From: Amblyornis subalaris
Taxonomy: Eukaryota; Chordata; Aves; Passeriformes; Ptilonorhynchidae
Length of the DNA: 64,000 bases
NCBI GenBank assembly: GCA_018881555.1
Contig: JACAXG010000093.1
Span: 1,596,510 to 1,660,509, forward strand
Reading direction: 5' to 3'
The translations under genes and the position numbers were made by a program. The notes under the pieces are model-generated. The model did not search any database. It was not told the DNA's origin and saw only the letters and a list, made by a program, of their open reading frames with translations. Shown piece after piece: positions 24,755-35,900 of the stretch (the stretch's first letter is position 1; each line of letters begins with the position of its first letter).

Positions 24755-25640
24755 AGAGGAGCCACGATTACAGCCTCCTGAAGGAATTAGTGGACTTTTA
24801 GTTTGAACAGCCCACGAGAGCAGCTGGGGCAGGAAAATGAAGATTCTTTTTCTGGGGAACTTCCTACAGGTGCTTCAGAAAAGCAGCACAACAAATAAAT
24901 GACTTTACCTGGACAAACCCAACTCCTTCCATTAGAATGACTTGAGGGGTGGGTGGAAGGTGATTTCAGTCCAGCCTTGCAGGAACATCTCTGACTAGAC
25001 TGAGTTTTGCACTTTCTAGTACCAATTACCTGTAGAAACCTTCATTTTTAGCCCTGCTGACACCATTTCAGCACCTTAAACAATAATTTCATGCTGTGTA
25101 GCTACCACTGTACAGCCAGATTTCCTCGCAGAGTGGGCCACAGAGTCACTGAAGGGCTGACTTTAATTAAGAGCAAGTTCAGAAATACAATTATATGTGA
25201 GGGTACGTGGAAGCCAGAGAGCAGAGATGCAGAAAGTTCAAGGCCCACGTGCTGGTGCTGGGAGATGAGCAGCAGCTTGCTGCAGGCAGGTATTAGTTTT
25301 CATGAAAGTGCTGGAGAAATCCCCGAGGCTGTCGGGGCGCTCGTACTGGGAGGGAGCTGAGGTTACAGTAGGAGAAAAACTTCTGACATGGGATTACCAA
25401 CCACGTCAGACTGGTGCCCCGCTACGGTTTTCCAAATTGGGTACCAAATCTCACTACCTAAATGCCTTAATTGTTTTCCCAGGGAAAGCAACAGAAGGCA
25501 ATCAGTACCTCCAACTGCACAAACCTTATGTCATCTTTATTAAAACAAGCCACAGAATTACCTATATTGTACGCCTGGAAAGATTTTTTGACAGATTCAG
25601 AGATGAGTGTGTGTTAAAATAATCATCTAGGAAAAAATAA
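24755..25640. other. Unique noncoding sequence
   Basis: No repeat or gene recognised. Frames of 89 and 106 codons at 25,091-25,622 are unrecognised. Confidence 0.5.
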
Positions 25641-26700
25641 GGCTCAGAGTATCAGAAAAGTCGGTTGCTTTTTGAATTATTGCTTCTAAGCAATGCTAAG
25701 AAAACACAGTCCAGAAAACTTTGCGGCGTTGATACTGAAACCCGACGAAATTATTAAAAATGGCCACATTGCTGATGAACAAAATTAACCGCCGGGAACC
25801 CTTGATGTTCGGCCACGGGCTCATATTTTCCCCCGTGCAGATGTTACGACGAGGGTGTCAACACCCTGATTCCTTTGTCCCTCCGCTCGGAACGACGGCA
25901 GCGCCGCGGATCGCCGGGAGGACGCGGGCCCAGCTGCAGTGCACATGAGTTCAAGCTCCTGCCCGGGCCTCATGTTTCAGCATGACCTCAGTTTCCTGTG
26001 CTGAATGGGAACCAACGCGAGCGAGCACTTGTAAAACTGTTTTTGAAGAGTGGAGTTATGAAGAGGTGCTGCGGTGTCAAACATCTGCTCCATCCATTAC
26101 GCTCGCAGAGCAGCGGTGACTGTACAGTAGGGCAAGAGCCGCCAATAAATTAAAACCCTCTCGTGGCCGCGCTCTCCTGGCTCTCCGGAGCCGCCTGGTT
26201 CTCGTGCCAATTCGAACCGGGAAAGAAAGGAGCTGAATAAGAGAGCAGAAATTCTGCTTGTTTGGTAATTAGGGGTTTCTTAGGGGTGCTTTTAGGGCAA
26301 GCAGCTTGTGGGTTCATTGGTCAATTAATACTTGTAAAGGTTCACAGCTAAAGCTTCAATTTCAACCCACATTAAAAAATAATTCTGTTTCTATTGTAAT
26401 TTTTGTTTAAAGTAACATTAGGAGAAAATAACAAATTTTTTTTTTTAGAAAGCTGTGCAGTTTACAGATGGATAAGTACCGAAACTTTATATTTATGATT
26501 TCTGGAACCCAATACAGTTAATTACATTAAGATATGTCCTGTAACTGCAGCACGTATCTCTTGTCAAATTTGGCATGTACGTTAATTACCTCAGGAAAAA
26601 TACATGTTAGCTTAATGGGGTAGCTGCTTGTTGTGATAAAATATAAATTGTATTCCAGACAAGATACATTGTGCAAAATAAGCAAAATCTTAAAAGCAGG
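25641..26700. promoter_or_regulatory. Candidate conserved block with CpG-rich core
   Basis: A CpG-rich core at about 25,840-25,935 (CTCGGAACGACGGCAGCGCC, CGCGGATCGCCGGGAGGACG) and a second CpG patch at 26,160-26,215 sit inside AT-rich single-copy DNA. The 26.25-26.68 kb part has TAATTAG, TCAATTAATA and GTTAATTACC words. No Ns occur between 24,335 and 26,785. No coding frame is recognised. Regulatory function is inference. Confidence 0.25.
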
Positions 26701-29205
26701 GATCTATTTATAGCCAGGAGGGGGGCGGGGGTCTGGGAACTGAAATATCAACCCAGGCAGTCTGAGAAAATGTTCAGAGGCTGCNAAGTTGTTCACCTCG
26801 GGGTTATTGGTCCAGATCTTGCTGGGATTAGTCATGTTCACCAGAAGCTGTTACCACCAAAGGGATCTGCAGTGGTCAGCATGGAATGGGCTGCTGGGGT
26901 GTGACCCGTGCCCAGAATCCTGGTGACCATGCCAGTGCATGGTCCTTCCCATCCTGAAAATCNTCCCTGTTTTCTCCAGTCCCTGTTCAGGCAACACGAA
27001 TCCCTCTGAGTGAACCTTTGGTCCAGTCACTCAGCTGCTGGCACCATCACACCACCTGGTTTGGGTCCTCTGGCTTTCTTTCAGCTATAGATGTAGGGGA
27101 AGAAAACCATTAATATGAGAAAGATAAATGTGTAGGAGCAAATCAAAACACTCCNCAGCAGTTTAAAAAGAAAAATGGAGGCACTGCTGGTCCCTCTTGG
27201 GCCTGGAATGGTTTTGGTAAGGAAAAATGAAGNTTTTGAGCTTGAAGGCATGGGGATGAATGACCAGAATGTTCCTATGAGCCAAACTGAATGCTGTCCA
27301 AGATATTTTTNCTTCCCAGATGTGTTGTATCATTCATATCCCCCTCCTAATTATCCCGGATTTAATGCCATGCTAATAGGGCCACATTGCCCTCGGACCT
27401 TGTGCATCCCCATCACCTTTCCCTTCCTTTCCCTCTCCCCAGGCAGAGGAGCANACAGGACTTCATCACAAAATCAGCACCAAAATACCAATTCTCACAT
27501 GAGTTTCTGAGAATACTTAATCCCTAATACAGACCTGGGCTCCCACCTGTCNGCAAAATGCTCCTCACCATCCCAAACAATTCAACTTCCTGACCCCACA
27601 ATATGCTGCAAGGAGGAGGATTGTTTTCCATTTCATGGCCAAAACGCTCTACAAATTTCTACAAGTTCATCCAAAAGCTCCACAATAAGGCATTGCAATT
27701 GTATGTCCACATAGAGGGAAAAAAAGGAACTAAAGGGGATTTTGGCTTTAGTGGACTCTATTTCACATGATACAACATAATCTCTTCAGAGTCAGCACAC
27801 AGCTTCAGGGATCTGGTTCAGCTGGAAAAGCAGCCTCTTGGAAAAAAAAATTAGAGATGTTTTTGTGGCTGCAGTTNTCAACAAAACCAAAAAGAATCAC
27901 CTTGTGAAAAATATTTGGCTAGAAAGTGTGATAAATGTCATATCCTCCCTGCATGGCTCTGGAAGTCATGAGATTCTGACAGAGCAGAGCATGAATTTAA
28001 AAATAAAAAATGGAAAGGTGTCTGAAAATTCCAGCAGCCTTCCTCCTGGTTGGCTGGTGAAGATGGCCCACAAAACAAGCAGATCAGCCTTTGAACTTCT
28101 CTGTAAACTCATTCCTTTAGTAAGACTTCAAGATTTAAGCCTTACAGTTGGAACCCGCACCATGAAAGACAGAGACAACAAAATTCTCAATTTTCCAAAG
28201 TGATTTAGGGATTTACACATCTTCTGGTGCAAACTGGAATCGTTCCACTGACTGACTGGTTTGATGAGGAATCCTGTGAAAGAACGAGCAAAAGGCAAAC
28301 ATGAAGCAAAACAAAACTAGAAATTCTTGGCACTTGGGGATTTGTGTTGGCCAAATGACGAGACTGAATCCCAGAATCTCTGTTTGGAGAGGATATGAAG
28401 TCATTGTTCAAATGTGCACATAAACTGGAGCTAGAGGGNTAAGATTAAAAAAATTTACAGAGTTCAGTCTCGTAAAACTATCAATTATACAGGACTGTTT
28501 GTGTCCTCTTCTGTGAATTTTTCTGCAGACCAAATGTTTTCCTTTACTTCTGGGCAGACCATGGAGCTGGCATAAAAACTGGAAGGTTACTAAAAACAAG
28601 GGGCTAAAGATCTGCTTAGCAAACATTTTGTGGCTTCATTCACAGAGCAGCTCCTGTAGGAGGAGCGGGGTTGGCTGCTGNGAAATCGGTGCATGAGTTG
28701 AGTTTATGAATCCATCTGCATTTTGCAGATGAATCCTTTTGCCATTCTTTGAAAGCAATGCTTTGAGTGTTAAGAAAGTGGATTTTCTTCTTCTGGGACC
28801 ATGCACCATCTCTGCTTTTATGGTACTTAATTTAATTTCAGCTAGATGAGCTAAATGCAGGCTGAAGTGTGCTCTGGGTGCAGCATCTTCCTGCACTTCG
28901 ACAGGGACATGGTTCGTGTCTCACATTCCTCTGGTTAAACTGAAAAAAAGCCAATCAAACACCAAATTTAAAGATTTTGCTGATTGTCCAATATTCTGTA
29001 CAAACACCAAAGCATAAAACAAAGTTAAAAGATGTGGAATACAAGATATGGAATCCAGCATTTGCCAAGGCTGGACATGGTGATCTGCTTACTGGACGGT
29101 TTGGGACATTTCTGGTGCTGTGGCAGAGGAGCTGGTGAGTGGCAGAGTTCCATTAAATTTTAGTTTAAATCATCCAAAATCACAGTTAACATGTCTTCCT
29201 CATGG
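26701..29205. other. Unique noncoding sequence, N-rich
   Basis: Single-copy sequence with frequent single Ns (26.8-28.7 kb). The 121-codon plus frame at 27,838-28,203 is unrecognised. An 8-bp inverted repeat lies at 28,713-28,731. Confidence 0.5.
28713..28731. repeat. Perfect 8-bp inverted repeat, 3-base loop
   Basis: CATCTGCA, loop TTT, TGCAGATG. Each arm also contains a CATCTG/CAGATG E-box. Short enough to be chance in 64 kb. Confidence 0.8.
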
Positions 29206-29346
29206 GATCTTTGAATGGTTTGGGTTGGAAGGGACTGTAAAGATCATCCTNTTCCAACCCCCTGCCATGGGCAGAGACACCTTGTGCTATCCCACATTGC
29301 TCCAAGACCCATCCAGTCTGGCCCTGAATACTTCCAGGGATGGGGA
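29206..29346 (-). mobile_element. CR1 LINE 3' end fragment
   Basis: GGATCTTTGAATGG, GTTTGGGTTGGAAGGGACTG, CCCCCTGCCATGGGCAGAGA and ACTTCCAGGGATGGGG on plus are the reverse complement of the CR1 3' UTR. Moderately diverged, about 140 bases. Confidence 0.92.
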
Positions 29347-30590
29347 ATTAAGCAAACTGGTCTAGTGGGAGTCCATCTCTACCTTCTGAGTGATGTCATT
29401 TAATTTTCTAGGGAGATTATAGGATAGTGCTTTCAGAGCTTTGTTCCTCCTGCAGGTCCACTGTTGTTNGCTTGGNCTTTTGTGCTCATTCAGCATCTTC
29501 GAATTTGCCCCAAACTCTCCCTCCTNCTGGAAAAATATAAAAAATCAAAACACAAGTTTCAAAGTGGATCCTGGTGCTCTTAATACCACATTTNACCCCA
29601 TGACCTGCAGTGCTGTTGGACCTTCTTAGAGCAAATTTCCCATCAACTGCTTCCTTAAAGGATTAAATCCAGTGATTCCTTCTAGCTCATTGCTCATGGT
29701 GGGCTTTATAAATGTGTCAGAAATTTCAATTAGTGAAACAGTCTAATAAAAGAAGTTTGTGGAGAAGTTTGTTTCCCTGAATTTGCTGGTGAATCAGCTT
29801 GTTCCCTAAGCTTACTCCTGCAGTGACTTGATCCCAGCTGAATTTGGGGGATAAAGTCGAGGTTAAAGCTGATGGATTGTCAATGTTCTGTCCAACCTGG
29901 GTGTTTCTACCACAAAATATTCAATTACATTGGAATATTTTTTCATGATCTGTAGGATGGGCAAATCCTCAAAAGGTAGAGTGGTTTTGTTGCCTAAACT
30001 CTGCTCCTTAAAAAAAACAAAAGAGGAAATCTGAGGTTTGTCCCAAGTCTTTCTGACTTCGCTGTGCCAAGTTGGGTTGGAGACTCATGAGAACCTCTCC
30101 CCTGTGAGACTGCTGGTGCTTCCTGCTCCAGCTCGTGTTGTAAACATCACAAGCACTCCCACAGCTTTTCATGTGGTGTTTCAACAGCCCTGCTGCCTCG
30201 CTTGGCCAGGAGAGACATGCTCAGGAGCACAAGCCAGCAAAGAGGATGGAAAGAAACACAGAGATTCCTTGTCCAGGTTGTTTATTTATTGCTTAATTTG
30301 CATTTTTNCTCGGATAACAGTGAATACTCTGGGTTTAAATGCTGAGTGGTAATACCATTGTTACAATTTCACTCCTTCTACCTTTTCTTTGCCAGAAGCT
30401 NAAGCCCAAACAATCTCTTCTCTGGAAGCACATCCTGGATGCCTCTCACGAACACCAAACATGGGCTGGGAAATGGAGTGAAATCCTACAGATTAATTCA
30501 CAGCAGAGGAGAAGCTGAGCTCTGCCCCAGCCCTTCATTCCCATGGCTTTTAAGACCGCGTGTGGTTTTTTGAGGAACCACAGGCGGGAT
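29347..30590. other. Unique noncoding sequence
   Basis: No gene or repeat recognised. An ATTTGCAT octamer lies at 30,296-30,303. A CpG-containing purine-rich patch at 30,597-30,670 follows. Confidence 0.5.
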
Positions 30591-31647
30591 CAGGCTGGTG
30601 GCACCGACCGGAAAAGGCGCCGCGACACCTCCCNGCTGCCGGAGAGGGAAGGGGAAGGGAAAGGGCCCGTGCAGCCAGAGGAGCAGCCAGCAGAATGAAA
30701 GGTCAGCAGTTTGTCAGGTTAAACAAACCTCTCAGAGTTTCCCATTTGTTATCTGAAGGCTTGACAAGTTATGGAAAAGCATTTTAATTAACAACTCCCC
30801 GATTTTAAAATAAAAATCAATAAGGCGCGCGTATTTCTTTAAGCGATGTCCAGAGCTCTCCTCCAAAGTTACAGTTTGACAGATTTCCATTAAGTTTATT
30901 GGCTCGAGATGATGTGATTGTGTTTTAATATGAAGAATTAATAAAAGATATATGAACTTATATTTATATAACCCAGGACAAAAGGGTCAGTGCATTTCCC
31001 ACTCTAATTTTCTTCACAGTTTAGATTTAAATGAATTTGATTCTTCAAGGAAAAGCATCGCGACATAAAGACATAACCCCCATACTCTTTGACTCCCTTC
31101 ACCCTCATTCACTGAAAAAAAAAACAGGGGAAAAAAGAAAAGGAAAAGGGAAAAGTAAAACTTAGACTATCTTAATTTGTATTGACTTCATTATTCTCTA
31201 GATAAAAGGCTACTCNACATAAATGAGGACGCCGAGTTCAAACTTTTAAAGAATTCACATATTTACATCAATTTTTAAAGGGTTTTATAACTAATGAACT
31301 CAGATTTCTTTTGGCATGGCATAAAATCCATTTGTACAGTTTTTAATTAAGAATGCAGCCTACGCAATTAAAATTAAGGGTAGAGACTTCATCAGATGTC
31401 CTGTGAGAACCGCAGTCGAAAAAATTATGTTAATGCTGGATGTCCTAAAAGCATTCTCTGAATGTTGGAAACACTTTGTGAGGAATTATTTCTGCTATAC
31501 AATGAGGATTTATTTAAAGTTGAAAATTAGGAGCTTTTAATTTTGGAGTGTTAGGCCCTTATTTATCACTAATCACTTTGGCATTTGTCATAGTGCTTCC
31601 AAAGCAGATGGGATCATTTAAAAGTGCTTCAGTTTTTGTAAAGATTC

Positions 31648-31694
31648 ATATATCTGTATAATATATATATTTTTATATATATACATGTATATAG
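31648..31694 (+). repeat. TA-rich microsatellite
   Basis: Alternating TA interrupted by TCTG, TTTT and CATG groups, about 47 bases. Confidence 0.8.
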
Positions 31695-32035
31695 ATTGAG
31701 ACATGAACACAATCTATAATGCAAAAAATGCAGATGTAGCCGAGGGAATCCCTAATGCGAATTTTAATATTTAAAGTGACAAGAGCCATTATTGGGAATA
31801 TTAAGAAACTTCTTTGCTGCAATGATTCGAATGACACTTGAAATAATGACTGAAAATCATAAATAACTAATTTCAAAGTTGTGTAAGTTATATAGGGCAA
31901 TTAAGTTTGATGTAAGTGGAAGGTGTTAAATGAGCTCCCCAGAAAACAGTTTTCTCTTTAGGAAGCGATGCAGGGCGATCCGTAATGGGATGGGTTTTCC
32001 CATTTTCCAAACTCTCCAGATCAGCCTGGAAACAA

Positions 32036-32062
32036 CTCCTTGAGTGGGATACACTCAAGGAG
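32036..32062. repeat. Perfect 11-bp inverted repeat, 5-base loop
   Basis: CTCCTTGAGTG, loop GGATA, CACTCAAGGAG: all 11 positions pair. The flanking base pair (A at 32,035 and G at 32,063) does not pair, so the stem ends exactly there. It could be a transcribed hairpin or a palindromic protein-binding site. Confidence 0.9.
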
Positions 32063-32880
32063 GAATAGTGAGAGCGAGCGGAAAGCGCGTGCGAGCGAGA
32101 TGATACCATGACAAAACAGAGACCCGACCATTTCCCTTGTAATTCCGACCTCTTCCTTCACACGGGGTGCAGGGATTTGCTTTCTTCTCTTTCGCTTTCT
32201 TCCCTTTTCCTTTTCAACATGGCTTAATGCAATAAAAATGTTTTATATTTAGAAGAGTAACAAGGGAGCTGAGGCTTAGCTTTGGAAGGCGAGCCAAATT
32301 TCATAAGGATTTTAAAGTGTAGAATAAGAAGGTTTGGCTCACAGGAGAAGCGATTTCCAAGCCAAACTCCTGACAGGAACAAATGTGCCAAGAGGAGAGG
32401 GGGACACAGGTTTTGGGGAGGAAAGGGGCTGTGGTGATGGATGCAAACCAGGCAGGAAGGAGCAAAGGATGCAGTGGCCATGACTCACACTGGGATGGGC
32501 AACCTCTCACTAAGCGGTGGCCACGTGAAAAGTATTATATAAAACAATGAGATTAAGACTGAAATCCATGGATTTTAATTCTTGAATTCAACAGGTTTTA
32601 GAGCATGGATGTAGGGTAGAACAAGGTGCTTTTCACTTAAGGGAGAGGCCACCAAAATTCAGCTCAGGTTGATGAGCTTTGTAGTCTCAGCTCTGTTCAG
32701 AGCTCATAAAAAAAAGCAGTTTTAATCTTTTTTAGCAAGCAGACATTAGTCAAAANGGGAAAAAGATGCACACAACTGAGTTATAGGTGGCTCTTATCTT
32801 TAGAGAGGCCAGTCAACAGCTCCCAGCTAAATCATAAATAGCAAAACGCTTACATAGCATCCAGCACGGAGGTAATTCTC

Positions 32881-32980
32881 CTCTAATTTACATCGGGTTT
32901 ACATCATTGGAGCTTTTCCATTTCCACTGGAGCTGCTCGAGATTTACTTGCTTATGAATCAGGGCAGAATCAGGCCCCCA
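32881..32980 (+). mobile_element. Ancient amniote interspersed repeat remnant
   Basis: CTCTAATTTACATCGGGTTT, ATCATTGGAGC, CCACTGGAGCTGCTCGAGAT, TTACTTGC and GGGCAGAATCAGGCCCCC follow the order of a well-known old repeat of reptile and bird genomes. That repeat, recalled from memory, runs 'tttacaccagtgtaa ... tggagttactcca ... gatttacaccagtgtaa ... gagcagaatcaggccc'. I cannot assign it to a named family. Confidence 0.5.
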
Positions 32981-35900
32981 AATAGCTGCATATGGCCAAA
33001 GATAACATTCTGGCCACAAACCTCATTTTTGTTCTTTCCTCCACCCACAAGCCAATAAAATTACACAAGACCTGGACCTGAGAGGCCCCCAGATCCGGGC
33101 CAAAAATAAATACAAAAATACAATAAAATTTTAATGTGGGGGCCTCGTGCAATCTTAAAGCAGTGCAATATTTAACTGTATGAACAAAAGATGAAACAGC
33201 AGCCAAGAAATACATTTCACCTATAATTCCACAAGAACATAGGAAGAAACAGCAAGGAAAAGGAGGAAAAATCATTCCATAAAATAATAGTAATACCCAG
33301 GAACTTTAAAATACCCATAAAATTACAGTACTAAATTATTAGTGCCCATTTTAGATATTCTTCGAGTTTGTCAGAAACATTTGATGAAAGCCTGTCAAGA
33401 GTTTCACAATGAAGGGAATAAAGTGAGGCCAAGGAAAAAGAAGTATTAAGAATATTAAAAGCAGCGTGCCTGATCCACTGGTGCCAGTGCCTGGAAAGCC
33501 AAACGAGGCACATCCCTGGGAATGTCTTGTCCTGACAGCAGCATCACACCCCCACNGGGAATTTCCTGGGGTGGATGCAGGAACATGTTCCCGTGGGTGA
33601 TTCCTCCAGAAGGTGTAGGGAGTGATGTGTAGGCCCTGCTCCCACAGCCACCCCAATGCAGTGGCTTTGCTGAGTCAATACCCAAAGAAAAGGATAAAAA
33701 TCCTCTTAGTACCAATCCAGGATTTCAAGCACCAGGACTATCTAATCCAGCCTGAACCGCCAAATCCACCCAGCCCAACTCATCCCAACCAAACCACTGG
33801 GAAAGCAGCACGGGACAACCAGTGCTGTAGTGANGTCTTGCTCCAAAGATCTGCACAGTTGGTCCTTCAGGCACTCCAGAGCTGGGTGAAACTCTGAGAA
33901 TTTAAGAAAAGTAGTGANGCAGTACAAAAAAAGCCTGGGGTTGATAAGGAAAATGCAGAATTAGGTCTTTTTCTTTCTAATTAAGTCTGTAGGAGTTGCC
34001 ACCAAACGGGAAGGGTTATTGGCCTTATCGGGGCCAGCCCAGTTTCTCCAAAGGAAGGAGCAGGTCTGCCGTGATTTGCCTTCAGGAAAATTCCCTGCAA
34101 AACTGCAATAGTCAGAGCTTGTGTGATAAATATATGGAACTTAATGTAATGATTTATAATTTATAATTGTCGGCTGGACGATCTATTCAGACTCCTCTTC
34201 AGATCTTCGCCTTATTTGGCCAAATGCCAAAGCTTGTGTTGTGTTTCAGTGGGATTTTAAGCAGAACTTAGAGTTATATTGAGCACTTGTTGATGGAAGC
34301 ACTTGAATTACTCCAGTCTGATAATGAGANTATTCAAATATGTTTATGTTTGCCCACAAATTTTCAATTGGCAAATTAATTTTGAAATTATAACAGAATA
34401 TATCTATATACATCCATATATCTATATCTAATCTATATATCTATATCTGTATAGCCATATAATCAGATAGATTAAAAATAATTTTTATCATTAATTATGT
34501 TTGTTTACATTCTAGAGTTGCTGCATGTGCAATGAGTTTGGTCCTTCTGGGTTTTTTGGATAAGAAGGGCACTGCGATGGGATTTGTATTTTATATCAAA
34601 TTTACCTTTGGCTTGCTGGACTTTTCAGATCCCTGTGCCTCTGTTTCTGCAGCTGGATCACGGACCAGACAGCACTGGAGAAGTGCTGGGAGCACTGGGA
34701 TGAGCTGTTGGATGTAACACTGGGTGTTGTTATCTCTGCTGCNGCCTCAGGTGGATTTTTTCCCAGGGTTATTTGGTAATTGATAATCCCTGAGATACAA
34801 ACAGGGACATGGAAAAGCAGCGGGCAGAGGGGCAGTTTTCCTGGGTTGGTTTTCCTACGTTTGGCTTGTAATCTACGTATGGAAGCAAATGTTCTGTCGA
34901 AACCAGAGGGCTGGAGAGCAGCGAGTGCTAAAGGTGACCACGTGCACTCCTGAAAAAGATATAGTGCAGCCTGAGCAGTCCCAGACTGTCCCATCAATTC
35001 CCTCTAAACCATGACCTGGAGAAATCACCTCCGAGCTGACAGGGGCTTAGGCAATATTTCAGAATCTGGTCAAGATTTTACAACACCAGATACTGTTTCA
35101 TTCTCCGGGCTTTCTCCGACCAAAGAATTTTTAGCTGGGGCAAACTGTCAAGTATGCAGCGGTTTTGTAAAGCAGACAGCAAGCCAAAGAAAACTGGGCT
35201 GAGAACACCACAGTTATTGATAAAGAGCCTGCACAGCAATAACGAGATGGACAAACTCTGTAAAAAACAGAGGCTGGGGGAGATGGGGAAGGGGCTTTGT
35301 CAGGGCTGATGCGGAGCAGCCTCCCAGCCACGACTGCGGCCAGAAAGTCGAGCCTTGGCTTCAGAAAGCTGATGGTGCTTCGGTGTAAAACCCCAAATCA
35401 GCACAGATGCAAGTTTGCTCCGAGACTTTTCCCATGCTGGAGCGTTTTTGCGTTTCCTGCCAAAGCCTGTGTTGCAACCTTTGGCATGCAAGCGTCGTGA
35501 GGTTGTTTTGTTTTTTATGAAACTCCGTGATAATCGTGAGCCAGATCTCGTTCTGCAGCAATCTTGTGGCACTTCGAGTTTAGTCATTCAGCAGAAGTTA
35601 TGTATTTCTTCTACTGCTTAAATGAAATGCCTCCATTTCTCATAATTATTTCTGACATTTCACCCATTATTCCCCGAGCCTCCTCAAAGGACGTAAATAA
35701 CTCGTAATTCTCTTGTGAAAGCAAGTGTGAGCTGCAGGAATATAAACACCACGACATTGCTACAGCACAGCCCTCAAAACAGGGATGGTGGGGTGTGCAA
35801 GGAGCAAAGAGACCGAGAGAGAGAGCAAAAAAATACATATTTGCTACGGTTGGTGTGGCAACTAAAAGAGTTGGGCTGATTTCTCCTCTTCCAGATATCC

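Larger units (their letters stand above)
30591..32880. promoter_or_regulatory. Candidate conserved noncoding block
   Basis: About 2.3 kb with no interspersed repeat. AT-rich parts (30.75-31.0, 31.2-31.9 kb) contain TTTTAATTAAC, TTTTTAATTAAG and AATTAAAATTAAGG words. CpG-containing unique words sit inside AT-rich DNA (AAGGCGCGCG near 30,823; GAGCGAGCGGAAAGCGCG near 32,073). It includes a perfect 11-bp hairpin at 32,036-32,062 and a TA-rich microsatellite at 31,648-31,694. Function is inference. Confidence 0.28.
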
